Shown here: positions 8,314 to 17,918 of the stretch, piece after piece
How positions within the stretch are numbered: the stretch's first letter is position 1
Layout of the letters: each line of letters opens with the position of its first letter
Source: Vulcanisaeta sp.
GTDB lineage: Archaea > Thermoproteota > Thermoprotei > Thermoproteales > Thermocladiaceae
Assembly (NCBI GenBank): GCA_023256215.1
Contig: JAGDXB010000096.1
Span: forward strand, 1 to 58,988
Length of the DNA stretch: 58,988 bases
Direction: 5' to 3'
The notes under the pieces: model-generated
The model's database searches: none
What the model saw: the letters and a program-made list of their open reading frames with translations, nothing else
Told to the model about the DNA's origin: nothing
Position numbers and translations under genes: made by a program

Positions 8314-9963
8314 TGTTTCATTCATCGCCGCTATAACCATATTCCTAAGGTCGTCAAAAACGGTATTCATATCGATGGCTTTACAAGCGTCCTTTACCTT
8401 CGTGGTATCAACGAATACGAATATGTGCGGTGATTTTCTCCAGGTATCGATCACCGACATCGCTAATGGCGATAACTCATTTATATCAACAAGCCTATTT
8501 CCATGAAGTATCCTTAACCTAGTCTCAGGCTCAAATGCCCTAAATCCAATTATTATTGTTGACCTTAAATCATCATTGACTATATTTTTAAGGCATTCAT
8601 CATTACGTAGTTTTTCACGTACTTTATCATAAAATGTATCTAGAACCTTATCCTTTATCTCACCCTTACTTAATAGGTATGGGAAGGCATCATTAATTAG
8701 TTCCAATTTAATTCCCTGCCTGCTAATAAGGTCTATGAACTCAAAGTCTCTCTTCCATAGAGCCTTGTAGACGGTATTCCTGGTCAGGAGGGGTTCTAGG
8801 TACTTCGATATATACCGTATCTTACTCGTTAAGTACTGCCTATTTCTTAGTAGTAGGGATAGGAAGTAGTCATCTGTTATATACATGGCGTCGTAACCAT
8901 CGAGCATCCCTATGGAGAATCTATAAAGACGGCACATATAGTCCTTAATCTCATCATTAAGCTCATCATAATGCCTAAGCAACTCGCTCATTAAGTTTCT
9001 TGCCAATGTATTAAATAGAACGACCTTATGATGGAGGTAGACTAATTTATATATGTTGAATCTCGCGATTATGAAGCCTTCAAGATTAGCCCGAGCCTTC
9101 TCATCAAACGCTAGTGCATAATCATTATTATTCATCACAACTCTCATATTATCAAAGATCCTCTCAATATCGCCTATGCTAATTGATGTACCAATACTCG
9201 CTCCCGTTAGATACGAATCCCTAAGTATATACTCAATTCTATCTGCATCAAGATAGCCAGAGATCAGACTTCTCAATATATTAAATATTCTTGATTTATC
9301 GCTCATTGACTGGAGGAATTCCCTATCCCTTTGATCAATAACTTCTGAGTAGCTAGGTACGACCTTGATGATCTTGTTTATAATATCACTATGTAACAAC
9401 GCCTTAATTATGCGTAAATCGATATTCGGCAATGATTCATTAAGCACCTTCTTAAACTCATCATTATTAGTAAGTATGAAGTACGTTATTAACTCATGCT
9501 CCTTAAAGGGGCCTTTGAAAACATTGCCTAATGCAAATTCACGAGCGTTCTCACTGCAATTAATAATTAATGGATCAATACCCTGGCCGAAAACTCCCTC
9601 AAACACGTGCGAGAATGGTAAATGACCGAGATCATGCAATAGGGCTGTGATTCTCATGTGAAGTAATAATTCGTTTTCCGTATCTAAACCAATGGATTTA
9701 CCAAAATTCAATAGTAATTCTCGAACATCGCTCAATCTCATCAATTTCTCAAACATGAGCGATACTACATGTAAAGCACCGAGTGAGTGTTCAAACCTAC
9801 TATGGCGTGCCGAGGGATATACCATGTATGTTAAGCCGAGTTGTCGAATGTGCCTTAATCTCTGTATGTACTTACACGAATCAATAAACCTCGCTTCCTC
9901 ATCCGTAAGCCTAATCCAACCAAGTGCCGGGTCAGCTATCACCTTTGTGTAGTTAAGCACCAT
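8242..9963 (-). CDS. HD-superfamily phosphohydrolase (SAMHD1/dGTPase-like)
   Basis: 573 residues. The HD metal site is complete: His in SARHSRFEHSLGALH (about 54-65), the HD pair in ALLHDLGHLPFSH (about 107-119), and the later Asp in GYLDADRIEYILRD. This arrangement matches COG1078 enzymes, which include SAMHD1 and other dNTP triphosphohydrolases that release triphosphate from dNTPs, plus nucleotide phosphohydrolases. The C-terminal half is helical and less conserved. ATG 9963 shares an AT-rich intergenic promoter with the divergent geranylgeranyl reductase. dNTP specificity is family inference, not shown. Confidence 0.85.
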   Translation of the reverse strand: MVLNYTKVIADPALGWIRLTDEEARFIDSCKYIQRLRHIRQLGLTYMVYPSARHSRFEHSLGALHVVSLMFEKLMRLSDVRELLLNFGKSIGLDTENELLLHMRITALLHDLGHLPFSHVFEGVFGQGIDPLIINCSENAREFALGNVFKGPFKEHELITYFILTNNDEFKKVLNESLPNIDLRIIKALLHSDIINKIIKVVPSYSEVIDQRDREFLQSMSDKSRIFNILRSLISGYLDADRIEYILRDSYLTGASIGTSISIGDIERIFDNMRVVMNNNDYALAFDEKARANLEGFIIARFNIYKLVYLHHKVVLFNTLARNLMSELLRHYDELNDEIKDYMCRLYRFSIGMLDGYDAMYITDDYFLSLLLRNRQYLTSKIRYISKYLEPLLTRNTVYKALWKRDFEFIDLISRQGIKLELINDAFPYLLSKGEIKDKVLDTFYDKVREKLRNDECLKNIVNDDLRSTIIIGFRAFEPETRLRILHGNRLVDINELSPLAMSVIDTWRKSPHIFVFVDTTKVKDACKAIDMNTVFDDLRNMVIAAMNETLMSLSDIVSKYFENSQIMSPIIT

Positions 9964-9982
9964 TTATCCCTAGATAACTAAA

Positions 9983-9996
9983 CAAATATTAAATTG
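9983..9996. promoter_or_regulatory. Shared divergent TATA region
   Basis: AAATATTAAATTGT lies about 26 bases from both the minus-strand HD gene start (9963) and the plus-strand reductase GTG (10018). It appears to serve both directions. Confidence 0.5.
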
Positions 9997-10017
9997 TTAA
10001 TTTTAACGCAAGACGCA

Positions 10018-11199
10018 GTGAACATAAGCAACGTTACAATAATTGGGGCAGGACCTAGTGGTCTCTATTTAGCCCGCGAGTTAAGCAAGGTCATGAATGT
10101 GAAGATTTTCGAGGAAGACAGGGTACTCGGCATGCCACCTCATTGTACAGGTCTCGTCAATCTCGACTCATTAAAGGTACTTGGAATAACACCTCCAATA
10201 ATAAATACGTATAGATACGTGAGAATAACGGATCTCGAAGGCAATGACATAACCTTTGACTTCAGGAGGAGGGCGATAGCCATGGTTGATAGGCCTGGTC
10301 TTGAGCATTACTTAATAGACGAGGCAGGTAGTGTAACTTTGAATTTAGGCGAACGCGTTATGGATCTAGGTAACGGTGTATTAACGACCAGGTCCAGACA
10401 AGAGACATACGAGTTAGCTATAATCGCTGAGGGGTCCTCGGCAGTGTTGGCCAAGAAGTTCATACCCTGGCAACCCAACTATGTGTATGGTGTGCAGACA
10501 GATACCAAGACGTATACCACGAGCAACCTAATGCCTAGGGGTGATGATGAGATTGTGGTAATATTCGATAGAAGGCTGAGTAGCCATTATTTTGCGTGGA
10601 TTGTACCTAAAGATTATTATGAATTTAGGGTGGGTATAGCCGATGATTTAAATACGTGGGTTAAGTTTACGGAATTACTAAAGATCATTGAGGCAGAGAG
10701 GTATAAGCCGTTTGGTGGTAGGATTGTGATTGGTGGCGCCCCTGAACGTGTGACTGCCATGGGTAATGTAGCGGTTATTGGTGATGCGGCTGGATTTGTC
10801 AAGCCTATGACTGGTGGAGGAATAATTATGGGAATGCTTAGTGCCAAGTTGCTTTCGGAAAGCATATATGGCGCGATTAAGGAGGGGTTGTCAATAAATG
10901 ATGCGTTGCAGATGTATGACATGGCATATAGGAAGTTCATTAAAAATAGGGTTAAGGCGCTGAGTGCGGCATCGTATGTACTTCATATGCTTATAAATAA
11001 TAGTTTAAGTAACGCACTAAAATTAATGAGCAAGGTAGATGTCGAGGTTTATGATTATGATGATCATGTGAATGCGATAATGAGGGCCTTCGTAAAGAGA
11101 CCAAGTGTCTTTGCGAGAGTTATGTATTCTATTATGAGCGAATTATCGTTTATAGAACCAAGGCGTATTAGTGAGTTGATTAAGAACGTATTTAGGTAA
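10018..11199 (+). CDS. Geranylgeranyl reductase family flavoprotein
   Basis: About 393 residues. The N-terminal FAD motif IIGAGPSGLYLARE and the second FAD-contact segment VIGDAAGFVKPMTGGGI define the family, as does CTGLVN near residue 45. Digeranylgeranylglycerophospholipid reductases saturate the isoprenoid chains of archaeal membrane lipids, which here would pair with the GGPP synthase/IPK genes at 29-31 kb. GTG 10018 is chosen because it lies 26 bases from the TATA-like element; the frame is open further upstream. The C-terminal hydrophobic helices suit peripheral membrane association. Confidence 0.85.
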   Translation: MNISNVTIIGAGPSGLYLARELSKVMNVKIFEEDRVLGMPPHCTGLVNLDSLKVLGITPPIINTYRYVRITDLEGNDITFDFRRRAIAMVDRPGLEHYLIDEAGSVTLNLGERVMDLGNGVLTTRSRQETYELAIIAEGSSAVLAKKFIPWQPNYVYGVQTDTKTYTTSNLMPRGDDEIVVIFDRRLSSHYFAWIVPKDYYEFRVGIADDLNTWVKFTELLKIIEAERYKPFGGRIVIGGAPERVTAMGNVAVIGDAAGFVKPMTGGGIIMGMLSAKLLSESIYGAIKEGLSINDALQMYDMAYRKFIKNRVKALSAASYVLHMLINNSLSNALKLMSKVDVEVYDYDDHVNAIMRAFVKRPSVFARVMYSIMSELSFIEPRRISELIKNVFR

Positions 11200-11201
11200 T
11201 G

Positions 11202-12338
11202 TTATCTTGTGATCTTCATTATATTATTCATCTCCTCTAGCAGATGGGCACCTTGACCGCTCTGGAACCACTTAATTATTGGATCGAGGCGCTTAATAAC
11301 CTCATTAACAACAGCATTCTTCAAATCTAACGGATGAATCTTACCTTCAACATATGCCTTCACTAGTTCATCAAAGGTCCAAAACTCTAAACGACCACCA
11401 CCATATTGCTGAGGCCTTTCTATGATGAATGGCTCGCTCCTACGCTCTCTAAACGAGAAGAGGTGGGCGAGTTCAATGACGGGATTCATACGTATCTCTC
11501 TGGGTGGACAATACGCCTTGAGTATCTTCTGCCTAATATCTTCCTCCGTATCGTGCAGGAAAATCGCCGTATCAGGTATGGATTTACTCATCTTCAACTC
11601 ACTCAACTCTTCCTTAGACTCCTTACCAGTTATGTTTAGGGCAGGTATTAAACTATGGAACAAAGCTATAGGCTTTACCTTCTCACCATTGAGCGTTAAT
11701 GGATAGAACCTAACCTTAAGAGCAACCTCCCTAGCCAACACGTAGGCCTTTCTTTGATCAATACCACCATGAGCAATGTGAGAGCCTATAACGAAAACAT
11801 CAGCAACCTGAAGCAGCGGGTATACTAACCAGGACATTGGTATTGATTCACCCATCTTCCTACCTAGTATCGTCAAGCTATGCCTAATATCGGCTAAGTT
11901 AGTCATCCTGGCAAGGTCGAGTATTAAGTACCAATACTCATCATTATTATGGTAAAGATCACTGGCCATATAGAAGTTGACGCTATTGGGATCTCCGCCG
12001 AGTACCTCTATGGCCTTCTTAAACGTCTCCACATAGTATTTATTAGCTACCTTCCTTATTAGGTCAAGATCACCGCCAAGCTTGTTATTTAACCATGAGT
12101 GTATATCGGCAAGTAGTATGGAGACCTCCACGCCAGCCTTTTGTAAATCAACAACCTTAGATAGGCTAACTATGCCCGTACCAATGTGTATATAACCGCT
12201 TATTTCAAAACCTATGTAGTGCTTCAACCTAGCACCAGTCTCCATGTACTGCCTTAACTCATCAATCGTTAATACCTCCTCCGTAGGGTACCTCGTTATC
12301 AATGACAGTCTCTCCTCAATATCCATTACTAATGCCAT
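11202..12338 (-). CDS. tyrS: Tyrosyl-tRNA synthetase
   Basis: 378 residues, slightly longer than typical archaeal TyrRS. It shows the class I HIGH-like HIGTG, the ATP/tyrosine pocket ([32 protein letters not shown]) and KMSKS within [10 protein letters not shown]. The enzyme charges tRNA-Tyr. ATG 12338 has a TATA element (CAATAAA on the minus strand) about 24 bases upstream; the shorter MDIEERL start (12326) is possible. It is divergent from the DUF371 gene across 40 bases. TrpRS is excluded by the tyrosine-type HGGIDQRK segment. Confidence 0.93.
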   Translation of the reverse strand: MALVMDIEERLSLITRYPTEEVLTIDELRQYMETGARLKHYIGFEISGYIHIGTGIVSLSKVVDLQKAGVEVSILLADIHSWLNNKLGGDLDLIRKVANKYYVETFKKAIEVLGGDPNSVNFYMASDLYHNNDEYWYLILDLARMTNLADIRHSLTILGRKMGESIPMSWLVYPLLQVADVFVIGSHIAHGGIDQRKAYVLAREVALKVRFYPLTLNGEKVKPIALFHSLIPALNITGKESKEELSELKMSKSIPDTAIFLHDTEEDIRQKILKAYCPPREIRMNPVIELAHLFSFRERRSEPFIIERPQQYGGGRLEFWTFDELVKAYVEGKIHPLDLKNAVVNEVIKRLDPIIKWFQSGQGAHLLEEMNNIMKITR

Positions 12339-12378
12339 TAAAGTTAAGATAATTAAGCTTTATTGAACATAAAATCAC

Positions 12379-12843
12379 GTGGTTAAGGTTGTAATCGACC
12401 AAATCAGGGCCTGGGGCCACATAAACGTGAGCGCTAGGCATAGAACTACCATTGAGGTGACCAAGGATGATTACTTAACACCCAGGGGAGATTGCATAAT
12501 CGGTATAAGGGCTGATAAGGGCCTTGCCGATCTTAAGCCAGAACTTAAGGAGGTAATTAGAAAGGATAAGTCACTAGTGATAGTGTTGTTTTCGTCAGGA
12601 GAGTATTTTGATTATGTTATTGGTCATGGTTCGCCAAAGTTATCCCTTAGCCATAGTACCAAGTTAATAATTAGAAGGAGCAGTTATATCAATGACGCCA
12701 CACTAATGATTAAAGCCAATAAGGCGGCTGCTGACTTAAATAGGGTTCTCATAGATAGGTTAAAGAAAGGGGCACCCTTATTAGTGTACGTGATAGGTGT
12801 TGATCTTGAACAGGATACAGCAATTGAAGGTAGTAGCACTTAG
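12379..12843 (+). CDS. DUF371 family protein
   Basis: 154 residues, matching the archaeal/eukaryal DUF371 family (COG2090) through WGHINVSARHRTTIE near the N terminus and FDYVIGHGSPKLSLSHSTKLIIRRS in the middle. The family is small, cytosolic, conserved and of unknown function. GTG 12379 follows the shared TyrRS promoter region. It overlaps the next gene, so the two are probably co-transcribed and translationally coupled. Confidence 0.85.
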   Translation: MVKVVIDQIRAWGHINVSARHRTTIEVTKDDYLTPRGDCIIGIRADKGLADLKPELKEVIRKDKSLVIVLFSSGEYFDYVIGHGSPKLSLSHSTKLIIRRSSYINDATLMIKANKAAADLNRVLIDRLKKGAPLLVYVIGVDLEQDTAIEGSST

Positions 12844-13528
12844 GAAATTAATACATGTGGTATTATCCGTCTTCCTGATAATACCATTCATAATAAATAT
12901 AAATGCTTATGGATTATCAACAACTTTGTATTTCACGATAATAACACTGGGTGTCTCAGTAATATACATAATACAGGTTAAGAGACCAATAATAACACTG
13001 GTACTCTTGGATGCATTAACAAGTGCCAGGAGATCTGTACTGCAACAACTCACGAAATCACCAATAAGTTCCGCAATACCCATAGAGGTTCTCGATGATG
13101 GTTTGATGCGATTAGAGAAAACGGTTAAGGACTTACTTGAAAGTGTTGAAAGAGATTACGAGAGAAGAGGTGGTTATTTAGGTATTTTAATGGGCGCCAT
13201 AGGCGTTTTAGTAAGTCAATTGTTAACAGGTAATTACGTTATTTACGGTATCATATCGATAATAGTTTACGATACAATGAGCGCACTTGGGGGTACGTTG
13301 ATAGGCAGGGTTAAGCTACCATTTAGCAGCGCTACGATAGAGGGGATGCTCGTGGGAATGGTCGCCCTAGCAATAATCCTATACATATTCACTAACAAAT
13401 TAATAGGGTCTTTAGCAGTAACGGTTGTTGCGGCATTGGCCGAGGCGTATGGTATGGAGGATAATCTAGCAATACCAGTTACGACGTCCTTAATAGCAAT
13501 GGTGCTTAGGTTGCCATTAATACCGTAA
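12797..13528 (+). CDS. Dolichol kinase / CTP-dependent lipid kinase-like membrane protein
   Basis: 243 residues with about six membrane helices. The signature region DTMSALGGTLIGRVKLPFSSATIEGM (given here in two pieces: DTMSALGGTLIGR and KLPFSSATIEGM) matches the SEC59/DGK1/VTE5 family: an Asp, a Gly-rich turn, a Lys, and a Ser/Glu-Gly segment that binds CTP. Related enzymes phosphorylate polyprenols or diacylglycerol. In Archaea the likely substrate is a polyprenol or archaeol, which is inference. The start is uncertain: GTG 12797 or TTG 12824 (LKVVALRKLIHVV), both inside DUF371. Confidence 0.7.
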   Translation: MLILNRIQQLKVVALRKLIHVVLSVFLIIPFIININAYGLSTTLYFTIITLGVSVIYIIQVKRPIITLVLLDALTSARRSVLQQLTKSPISSAIPIEVLDDGLMRLEKTVKDLLESVERDYERRGGYLGILMGAIGVLVSQLLTGNYVIYGIISIIVYDTMSALGGTLIGRVKLPFSSATIEGMLVGMVALAIILYIFTNKLIGSLAVTVVAALAEAYGMEDNLAIPVTTSLIAMVLRLPLIP

Positions 13529-13529
13529 A

Positions 13530-14519
13530 TCAACGCCTACCCAATAACCTATAGAGCCTGTCCTCATCTCTCCAAACATCACTCTTTGTGATCTCATCCC
13601 ACAATCTATTAAAGACAGGATAACCAGCTAATCTTTCAAGTAACCACTCCTTGGCAAAAGTACCATCCTTAATCTGCCTAATGGCTTCTCTCATTAATTT
13701 CTTGACCTCATCTGTCACATACTTAGGACCCCAGGTCAGGTGGCCGAATTGGCTAGTCGTTGAGTGACCCCTTAACTGAGCAAATAGCCCCTTCTCGACT
13801 ATTGCCTTCGTGATCGCAATTAACTCACCGGAAGCCCATAACTCCAGCATGGCCGCTTCAGGAGAAACGCCATTCTCAATAAGTATCCTATAACCCTCAG
13901 CTAACATGAAGAGGAATGCGCCGGCCCACGTATGCTCACTAAATAGATCCGTAATTGTTTCCTCCTCAAAGCTTGATTCTACAGCCACGCCTCCAGGCTT
14001 TCCAATAGCACCAATGGCCTTTGAATAAGACAGTGCATAATCCCAGGCCTTACCGCTGTGATTATTAGCAACACCAATAAGTACGGGAAAGCCTCTGCCA
14101 TTTACGAAATTTTCTCTAACGCCTTCGCCTATCATTCTTGGCGCAACCATTATTACGTCGTTATCCTTAGGTGGTTTTATGAAACCATAATAAATATTAT
14201 AACCACTAAGGAAGATCACGATCTTTTCAGGCGCCAAATTTGGCAGTATATCCCTTGACCAAACCTCCGGTTGAACCTCGTCTGGTATTGCCATTACTAT
14301 GATCTCTCCCTGTTTAACAGCGTTCGAAATTGAATACACAGTAAAACCCAGCTTTCTGGCTCTCTCGGCATATTCGTCCTCGATATTACCAACAATAACC
14401 TTAAATCCACCATCTCTCAAATTGAGCGCTTGGGCACTGCCCTGATTACCAAAGCCTATCATCGCAATTATCTTATCTCTTATTAATTCGGAATTTCCAT
14501 CAAAATAAAGCCTAGCCAT
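13530..14519 (-). CDS. Ketol-acid reductoisomerase-like protein, divergent paralogue
   Basis: 329 residues with the KARI fold: Rossmann GFGNQGSAQALNLRD at about 22-36, VAPRMIGEGVREN, and DLFSE (Asp191/Glu195, the first two metal ligands). However, the near-universal catalytic His in the family's HGFNI motif is Ser105 here (FLSGYNI), and the family's SxTAEYG-type motif reads STTSQFG. Genuine IlvC converts acetolactate in branched-chain amino-acid synthesis. Sulfolobus genomes carry extra 'putative KARI' copies, and this may belong to that divergent class. No other ilv or leu genes are nearby. KARI activity is doubtful. Confidence 0.7.
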   Translation of the reverse strand: MARLYFDGNSELIRDKIIAMIGFGNQGSAQALNLRDGGFKVIVGNIEDEYAERARKLGFTVYSISNAVKQGEIIVMAIPDEVQPEVWSRDILPNLAPEKIVIFLSGYNIYYGFIKPPKDNDVIMVAPRMIGEGVRENFVNGRGFPVLIGVANNHSGKAWDYALSYSKAIGAIGKPGGVAVESSFEEETITDLFSEHTWAGAFLFMLAEGYRILIENGVSPEAAMLELWASGELIAITKAIVEKGLFAQLRGHSTTSQFGHLTWGPKYVTDEVKKLMREAIRQIKDGTFAKEWLLERLAGYPVFNRLWDEITKSDVWRDEDRLYRLLGRR

Positions 14520-14559
14520 TAGGTATAGTATCTTTGAAATGCTATATAAAATATGCTTT

Positions 14560-15492
14560 TTACATGTATGAATTCGCCGTTTTCATATTCCACTGCTTAA
14601 GTAACTCATTTGCGGCTTTAATGCCTAGCTCTTGCGGATTATCTGATGAACCACGTATCCTAATTATCCTCTTCCTAGTACCATCGATACTTGCAATACC
14701 CGCTATGAACTCCATACCATCATCAATATGTATTGCCACACCACCAACAGGTACGTGGCAACCACCACCAACAGCCCTTAAAAATGCTCTCTCGGCTAAC
14801 GCTTCAGCCTTGGCCTTTGGGTCGCTAGCCTTCTCTAAGAGGTCTACTATGTTCGTATCCTTTTCACGCGCAACCACGGCTATTATTCCCTGACCGGGCG
14901 CTGGCGGCAATATATCAGGCGCTATGCGTGTATACTTAATTTTTAGGTTCTTTAAATCATCAAAGAGCCTTACTAAACCTGCCTCAGCTATAACAATAGC
15001 GTTGTAATCACCCCTAATCAGCTTATTCACTCGTGTATCCACATTGCCCCTAATAACGTCTATATTTAAGTCGCGGCGTATATTTAGGAGAAAGGCCTTA
15101 CGCCTAACGCTGGATGTGCCTACCCTAGCACCGCTTGGTAATGATAATATGCTGTCTGGATCACCATCTTTAACAACAAGCACGTCATAAGGAGGATCCC
15201 TAGGCGAGAAACCAGCTATTACGAGACCTGGACTTATCTCGCTTGGTAAGTCCTTAAGACTATGAACAGCTATGTCGGCCTCATTCCTCAATAAGGCGAT
15301 ATTAACCTCCTTCTCGAATATCCCCTTAACACCAATAGCATATAACGGTTTGTCCTGAACAACATCACCGGTAGTCCTCACGGTAATTATCTCGAATTGA
15401 ACATTAGGCTCAACCTTCCTTATCATATCCATAACAATCCTAGTCTGTATTAATGATAACTTACTGCCTCTAGTTGCTATCCTAATCTTCAT
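14560..15492 (-). CDS. hemC: Hydroxymethylbilane synthase (porphobilinogen deaminase)
   Basis: 310 residues, full length. Motifs: ATRGSKLSLIQT at the start, AVHSLKDLPSE, GTSSVRRKA, IRGNVDTRVNKL and the dipyrromethane-carrying cysteine in GGGCHVPVGG. It condenses four porphobilinogens into hydroxymethylbilane for haem/sirohaem-type tetrapyrroles in the cytosol. No other hem genes are next to it. It is 40 bases upstream of the KARI-like gene on the opposite reading order of the same strand, so co-transcription from the membrane P-loop gene is possible. Confidence 0.93.
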   Translation of the reverse strand: MKIRIATRGSKLSLIQTRIVMDMIRKVEPNVQFEIITVRTTGDVVQDKPLYAIGVKGIFEKEVNIALLRNEADIAVHSLKDLPSEISPGLVIAGFSPRDPPYDVLVVKDGDPDSILSLPSGARVGTSSVRRKAFLLNIRRDLNIDVIRGNVDTRVNKLIRGDYNAIVIAEAGLVRLFDDLKNLKIKYTRIAPDILPPAPGQGIIAVVAREKDTNIVDLLEKASDPKAKAEALAERAFLRAVGGGCHVPVGGVAIHIDDGMEFIAGIASIDGTRKRIIRIRGSSDNPQELGIKAANELLKQWNMKTANSYM

Positions 15493-15518
15493 TCAACATT
15501 GAGAAAAATAATATTTAT

Positions 15519-17825
15519 TTAAGCACTTAATGACCGTGAATAATCCTGGTACTTTTTGAACATGTCATCACATATTATATCGCCTTCTTTAGAGGATAAA
15601 TAACGCCCTATTTTTTCGATAGCCTCTACAGCCGGGCATGACTTAATTATACTCTTTATGATCTCAGCGTCCTTATTATTGATATTCAATTTATTTTGAA
15701 TAACCTCATCAATATAATCATCAGTAGGCGGAAGTATAGGTATTACCGCATCAACAATATTCTTAATAAACTCCTGGTCTAGACTCCATGGATTACTGCT
15801 CTCGAAGATAACCACCAGGTGCTTAGCCTTAGCTATATTTATCAATTTACGCACATGATCCACATTTTCATTAATAGCCTCCTCGAGGTTTGGCACGTGA
15901 ATTATAGCATTATCGGTTATGGAGATACTTGGATCCTTATAATCGATTATCTGCACCCCAAGATGTTTAGATACATAGTTAATCAAAGCGGTTTTTCCTG
16001 ACCTTGGAGGACCAACTATTAGTATTGACGATACGTATTTAAGACCAAGATTGGCAAGCATGTCTCTAAGTCTAACTGATGAATCCACATAATCAATGAG
16101 CTTAGACTTAATGCTCATGTTTATTAAATCCACAGGATCGAGCATGACTACAACATTGCCTGTTGTACGTTTACCTTTATCATCACGGGACTTTTTCTTT
16201 CCCGTTGCCTCCTGAACCTTCCTAGGTAATGTCTGTGGCTGCTCTGTTGATGGTTTTATCTCCCTGTTAATGGGTTTTGTTACAGCCGTATTTTTACTAA
16301 TCTCCAAGCTATTAACCTCCTCCTCAACCCTCTTAGTCTCAACATTATTACCAATGGGAGGAGGTTCGACATTTATTTTCTGTTCTGGTTTCTCGCTAAT
16401 AACCTTTGTAGCTTCAGCATTTGTAGTGGCGTTGCTAATATTATTGTTATTACTTACATTAATTTCTTCAATTTGCTTGGTTTGTTGTTCTACGTTCTCT
16501 ACAACCTCTGGCTCATAATCCAGGGTCTCTATACCGTATCTCCTTAAATTATTGATTATCGCATCATTACCAGTGTTTACAATTACCACGTTTGCCTTCA
16601 CCCGTCTAGTGTAATCAATCAATTTAGAAACAACCCTCTTATTTATACTACCTGTTGGTATAATAATAAGTAAAGATTTCTCATGAGTCCTGACGAACCA
16701 ATCAACGTCTTCAGGTATATAATCAATATCGCCTTTAATTATGAAGCCTTTAGCTCTTGTAATACCAAAGAGAACCTTACTAGTTATGTCTATCTTATCC
16801 TGAGACCATCGGGCTTTCAGCACCACAAACCCTGTCTTTGATACCGTATTCACAATATTACTTACTATATCCTGATCCTCCTTAGGTAATTTCTTAGCCC
16901 AATACCCATACTCTGTTATTACTAATGGATCAATAATTGGTATTGCAATAGGCATCTTCTTCCTGTTAGTCGTTAAGGAGACAATCCATAGCCTCATAAT
17001 GCTCGGCAACTTATCGGTTAAATACCCTAGAGAACCCATGATAACAGAACCTAGCATTATTAAGGGGGTCACTTCGTAATTCACCGAATTAATGATAATC
17101 CCCGGTATATAGAGTAGGGCTACCGTTAATAATAATGGTGCTAAATTCATGATTACCTGAACAATGTCCTGCCCTAAGGCGAGTTGGGTTACTATCCTTG
17201 TTAAGTACCTACCTATTAATGGTGGTGCGACTATTATTATTGCAAAAATCACATACAATAATACATTAATTACTTCATCATAACCCATACCTAGAGTTAT
17301 CGATACATTACCAAAGAGTAATTCTTGGAGGCCTTGGATTAAATTAAGGTTTGATGTCGATATTGCAGTTATCGGTATCCACTTAATGCCTATGAACGCC
17401 GCGGCGATTATGTATAATAACGATAGCAACGAGAACACCACCGAAGACCTAATGCCGTACCCCTTAATGGTTGGTGTAATGGCTAATGGTATCGATAACC
17501 AATAAAGCGGTGTGAAGAGTAATGTCCACGATATTACGGCTATATCATTGATGATGCCAGCTTCAGTTATTAAGTACGTGAGTAGTAGAAATGGCATTAT
17601 TAGTAATGATGCACGGTTTAAGGCGGTTATGAATATAAATATTACATATGTTACAATTATTGCGGATACTAGGCCATATCTCTTAAAAATTGATGACGTG
17701 AGCACCAATACTAGTAAGACTATGAAAACGTATAATGGAACTATCGGGAACACCACGTAGAGTAATATCGTTGTAGTTACATCCATTACGGTGAAAAACG
17801 TGTTTGCTATAACGTTCTGTTTCAC
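15519..17825 (-). CDS. Polytopic membrane protein with C-terminal P-loop ATPase domain
   Basis: 768 residues. About nine to ten membrane helices occupy residues 1-290; a soluble Rossmann-like region follows (about 300-430; FVVLKARWSQDKIDI, SLLIIIPTGSINKR, ANVVIVNTGNDA). A Ser/Thr/Asn/Glu-rich disordered linker spans about 437-560, then an AAA-like domain with Walker A GPPRSGKT (about 605-612) and a Walker-B-like LVVIFESSN (about 668-676). No sensor-1 or Arg-finger motif is obvious. I do not recognise the whole architecture. A transport, surface-assembly or stress role coupled to ATP hydrolysis is inference. The TATA box 17847-17855 fits ATG 17825. It runs 26 bases from hemC. Confidence 0.7.
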   Translation of the reverse strand: MKQNVIANTFFTVMDVTTTILLYVVFPIVPLYVFIVLLVLVLTSSIFKRYGLVSAIIVTYVIFIFITALNRASLLIMPFLLLTYLITEAGIINDIAVISWTLLFTPLYWLSIPLAITPTIKGYGIRSSVVFSLLSLLYIIAAAFIGIKWIPITAISTSNLNLIQGLQELLFGNVSITLGMGYDEVINVLLYVIFAIIIVAPPLIGRYLTRIVTQLALGQDIVQVIMNLAPLLLTVALLYIPGIIINSVNYEVTPLIMLGSVIMGSLGYLTDKLPSIMRLWIVSLTTNRKKMPIAIPIIDPLVITEYGYWAKKLPKEDQDIVSNIVNTVSKTGFVVLKARWSQDKIDITSKVLFGITRAKGFIIKGDIDYIPEDVDWFVRTHEKSLLIIIPTGSINKRVVSKLIDYTRRVKANVVIVNTGNDAIINNLRRYGIETLDYEPEVVENVEQQTKQIEEINVSNNNNISNATTNAEATKVISEKPEQKINVEPPPIGNNVETKRVEEEVNSLEISKNTAVTKPINREIKPSTEQPQTLPRKVQEATGKKKSRDDKGKRTTGNVVVMLDPVDLINMSIKSKLIDYVDSSVRLRDMLANLGLKYVSSILIVGPPRSGKTALINYVSKHLGVQIIDYKDPSISITDNAIIHVPNLEEAINENVDHVRKLINIAKAKHLVVIFESSNPWSLDQEFIKNIVDAVIPILPPTDDYIDEVIQNKLNINNKDAEIIKSIIKSCPAVEAIEKIGRYLSSKEGDIICDDMFKKYQDYSRSLSA

Positions 17826-17846
17826 ATAATGAAACCCACATACCTA

Positions 17847-17855
17847 CTTATAAAC
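17847..17855 (-). promoter_or_regulatory. TATA box of the membrane P-loop gene
   Basis: CTTATAAAC (plus strand) is centred at 17851, exactly 26 bases upstream of the ATG at 17825, fitting a leaderless crenarchaeal promoter. Confidence 0.6.
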
Positions 17856-17860
17856 CCACT

Positions 17861-17918
17861 CTCTCTTAATAATTGAAAGAGAGAAACAGGAAGAAACTCC
17901 TGCGAAACCAATTGAAAC
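17861..17918. promoter_or_regulatory. Candidate operator: 7-bp inverted repeat and phased GAAAC repeats
   Basis: Immediately upstream of the TATA/BRE, arms CTCTCTT (17861-17867) and AAGAGAG (17877-17883) form an inverted repeat with a 9-base spacer. Four GAAAC motifs follow at 17883, 17893, 17904 and 17914, at spacings of 10, 11 and 10 bases, i.e. one face of the helix. A fifth GAAAC lies at 17831. The arrangement suggests cooperative binding of a regulator, possibly the adjacent HTH protein. This is inference from the pattern. Confidence 0.45.

Noticed and set aside
17883-17918. GAAAC repeats as a CRISPR array
   Set aside because: Repeats are only 5 bases with about 10-base spacing; no spacers or cas genes.
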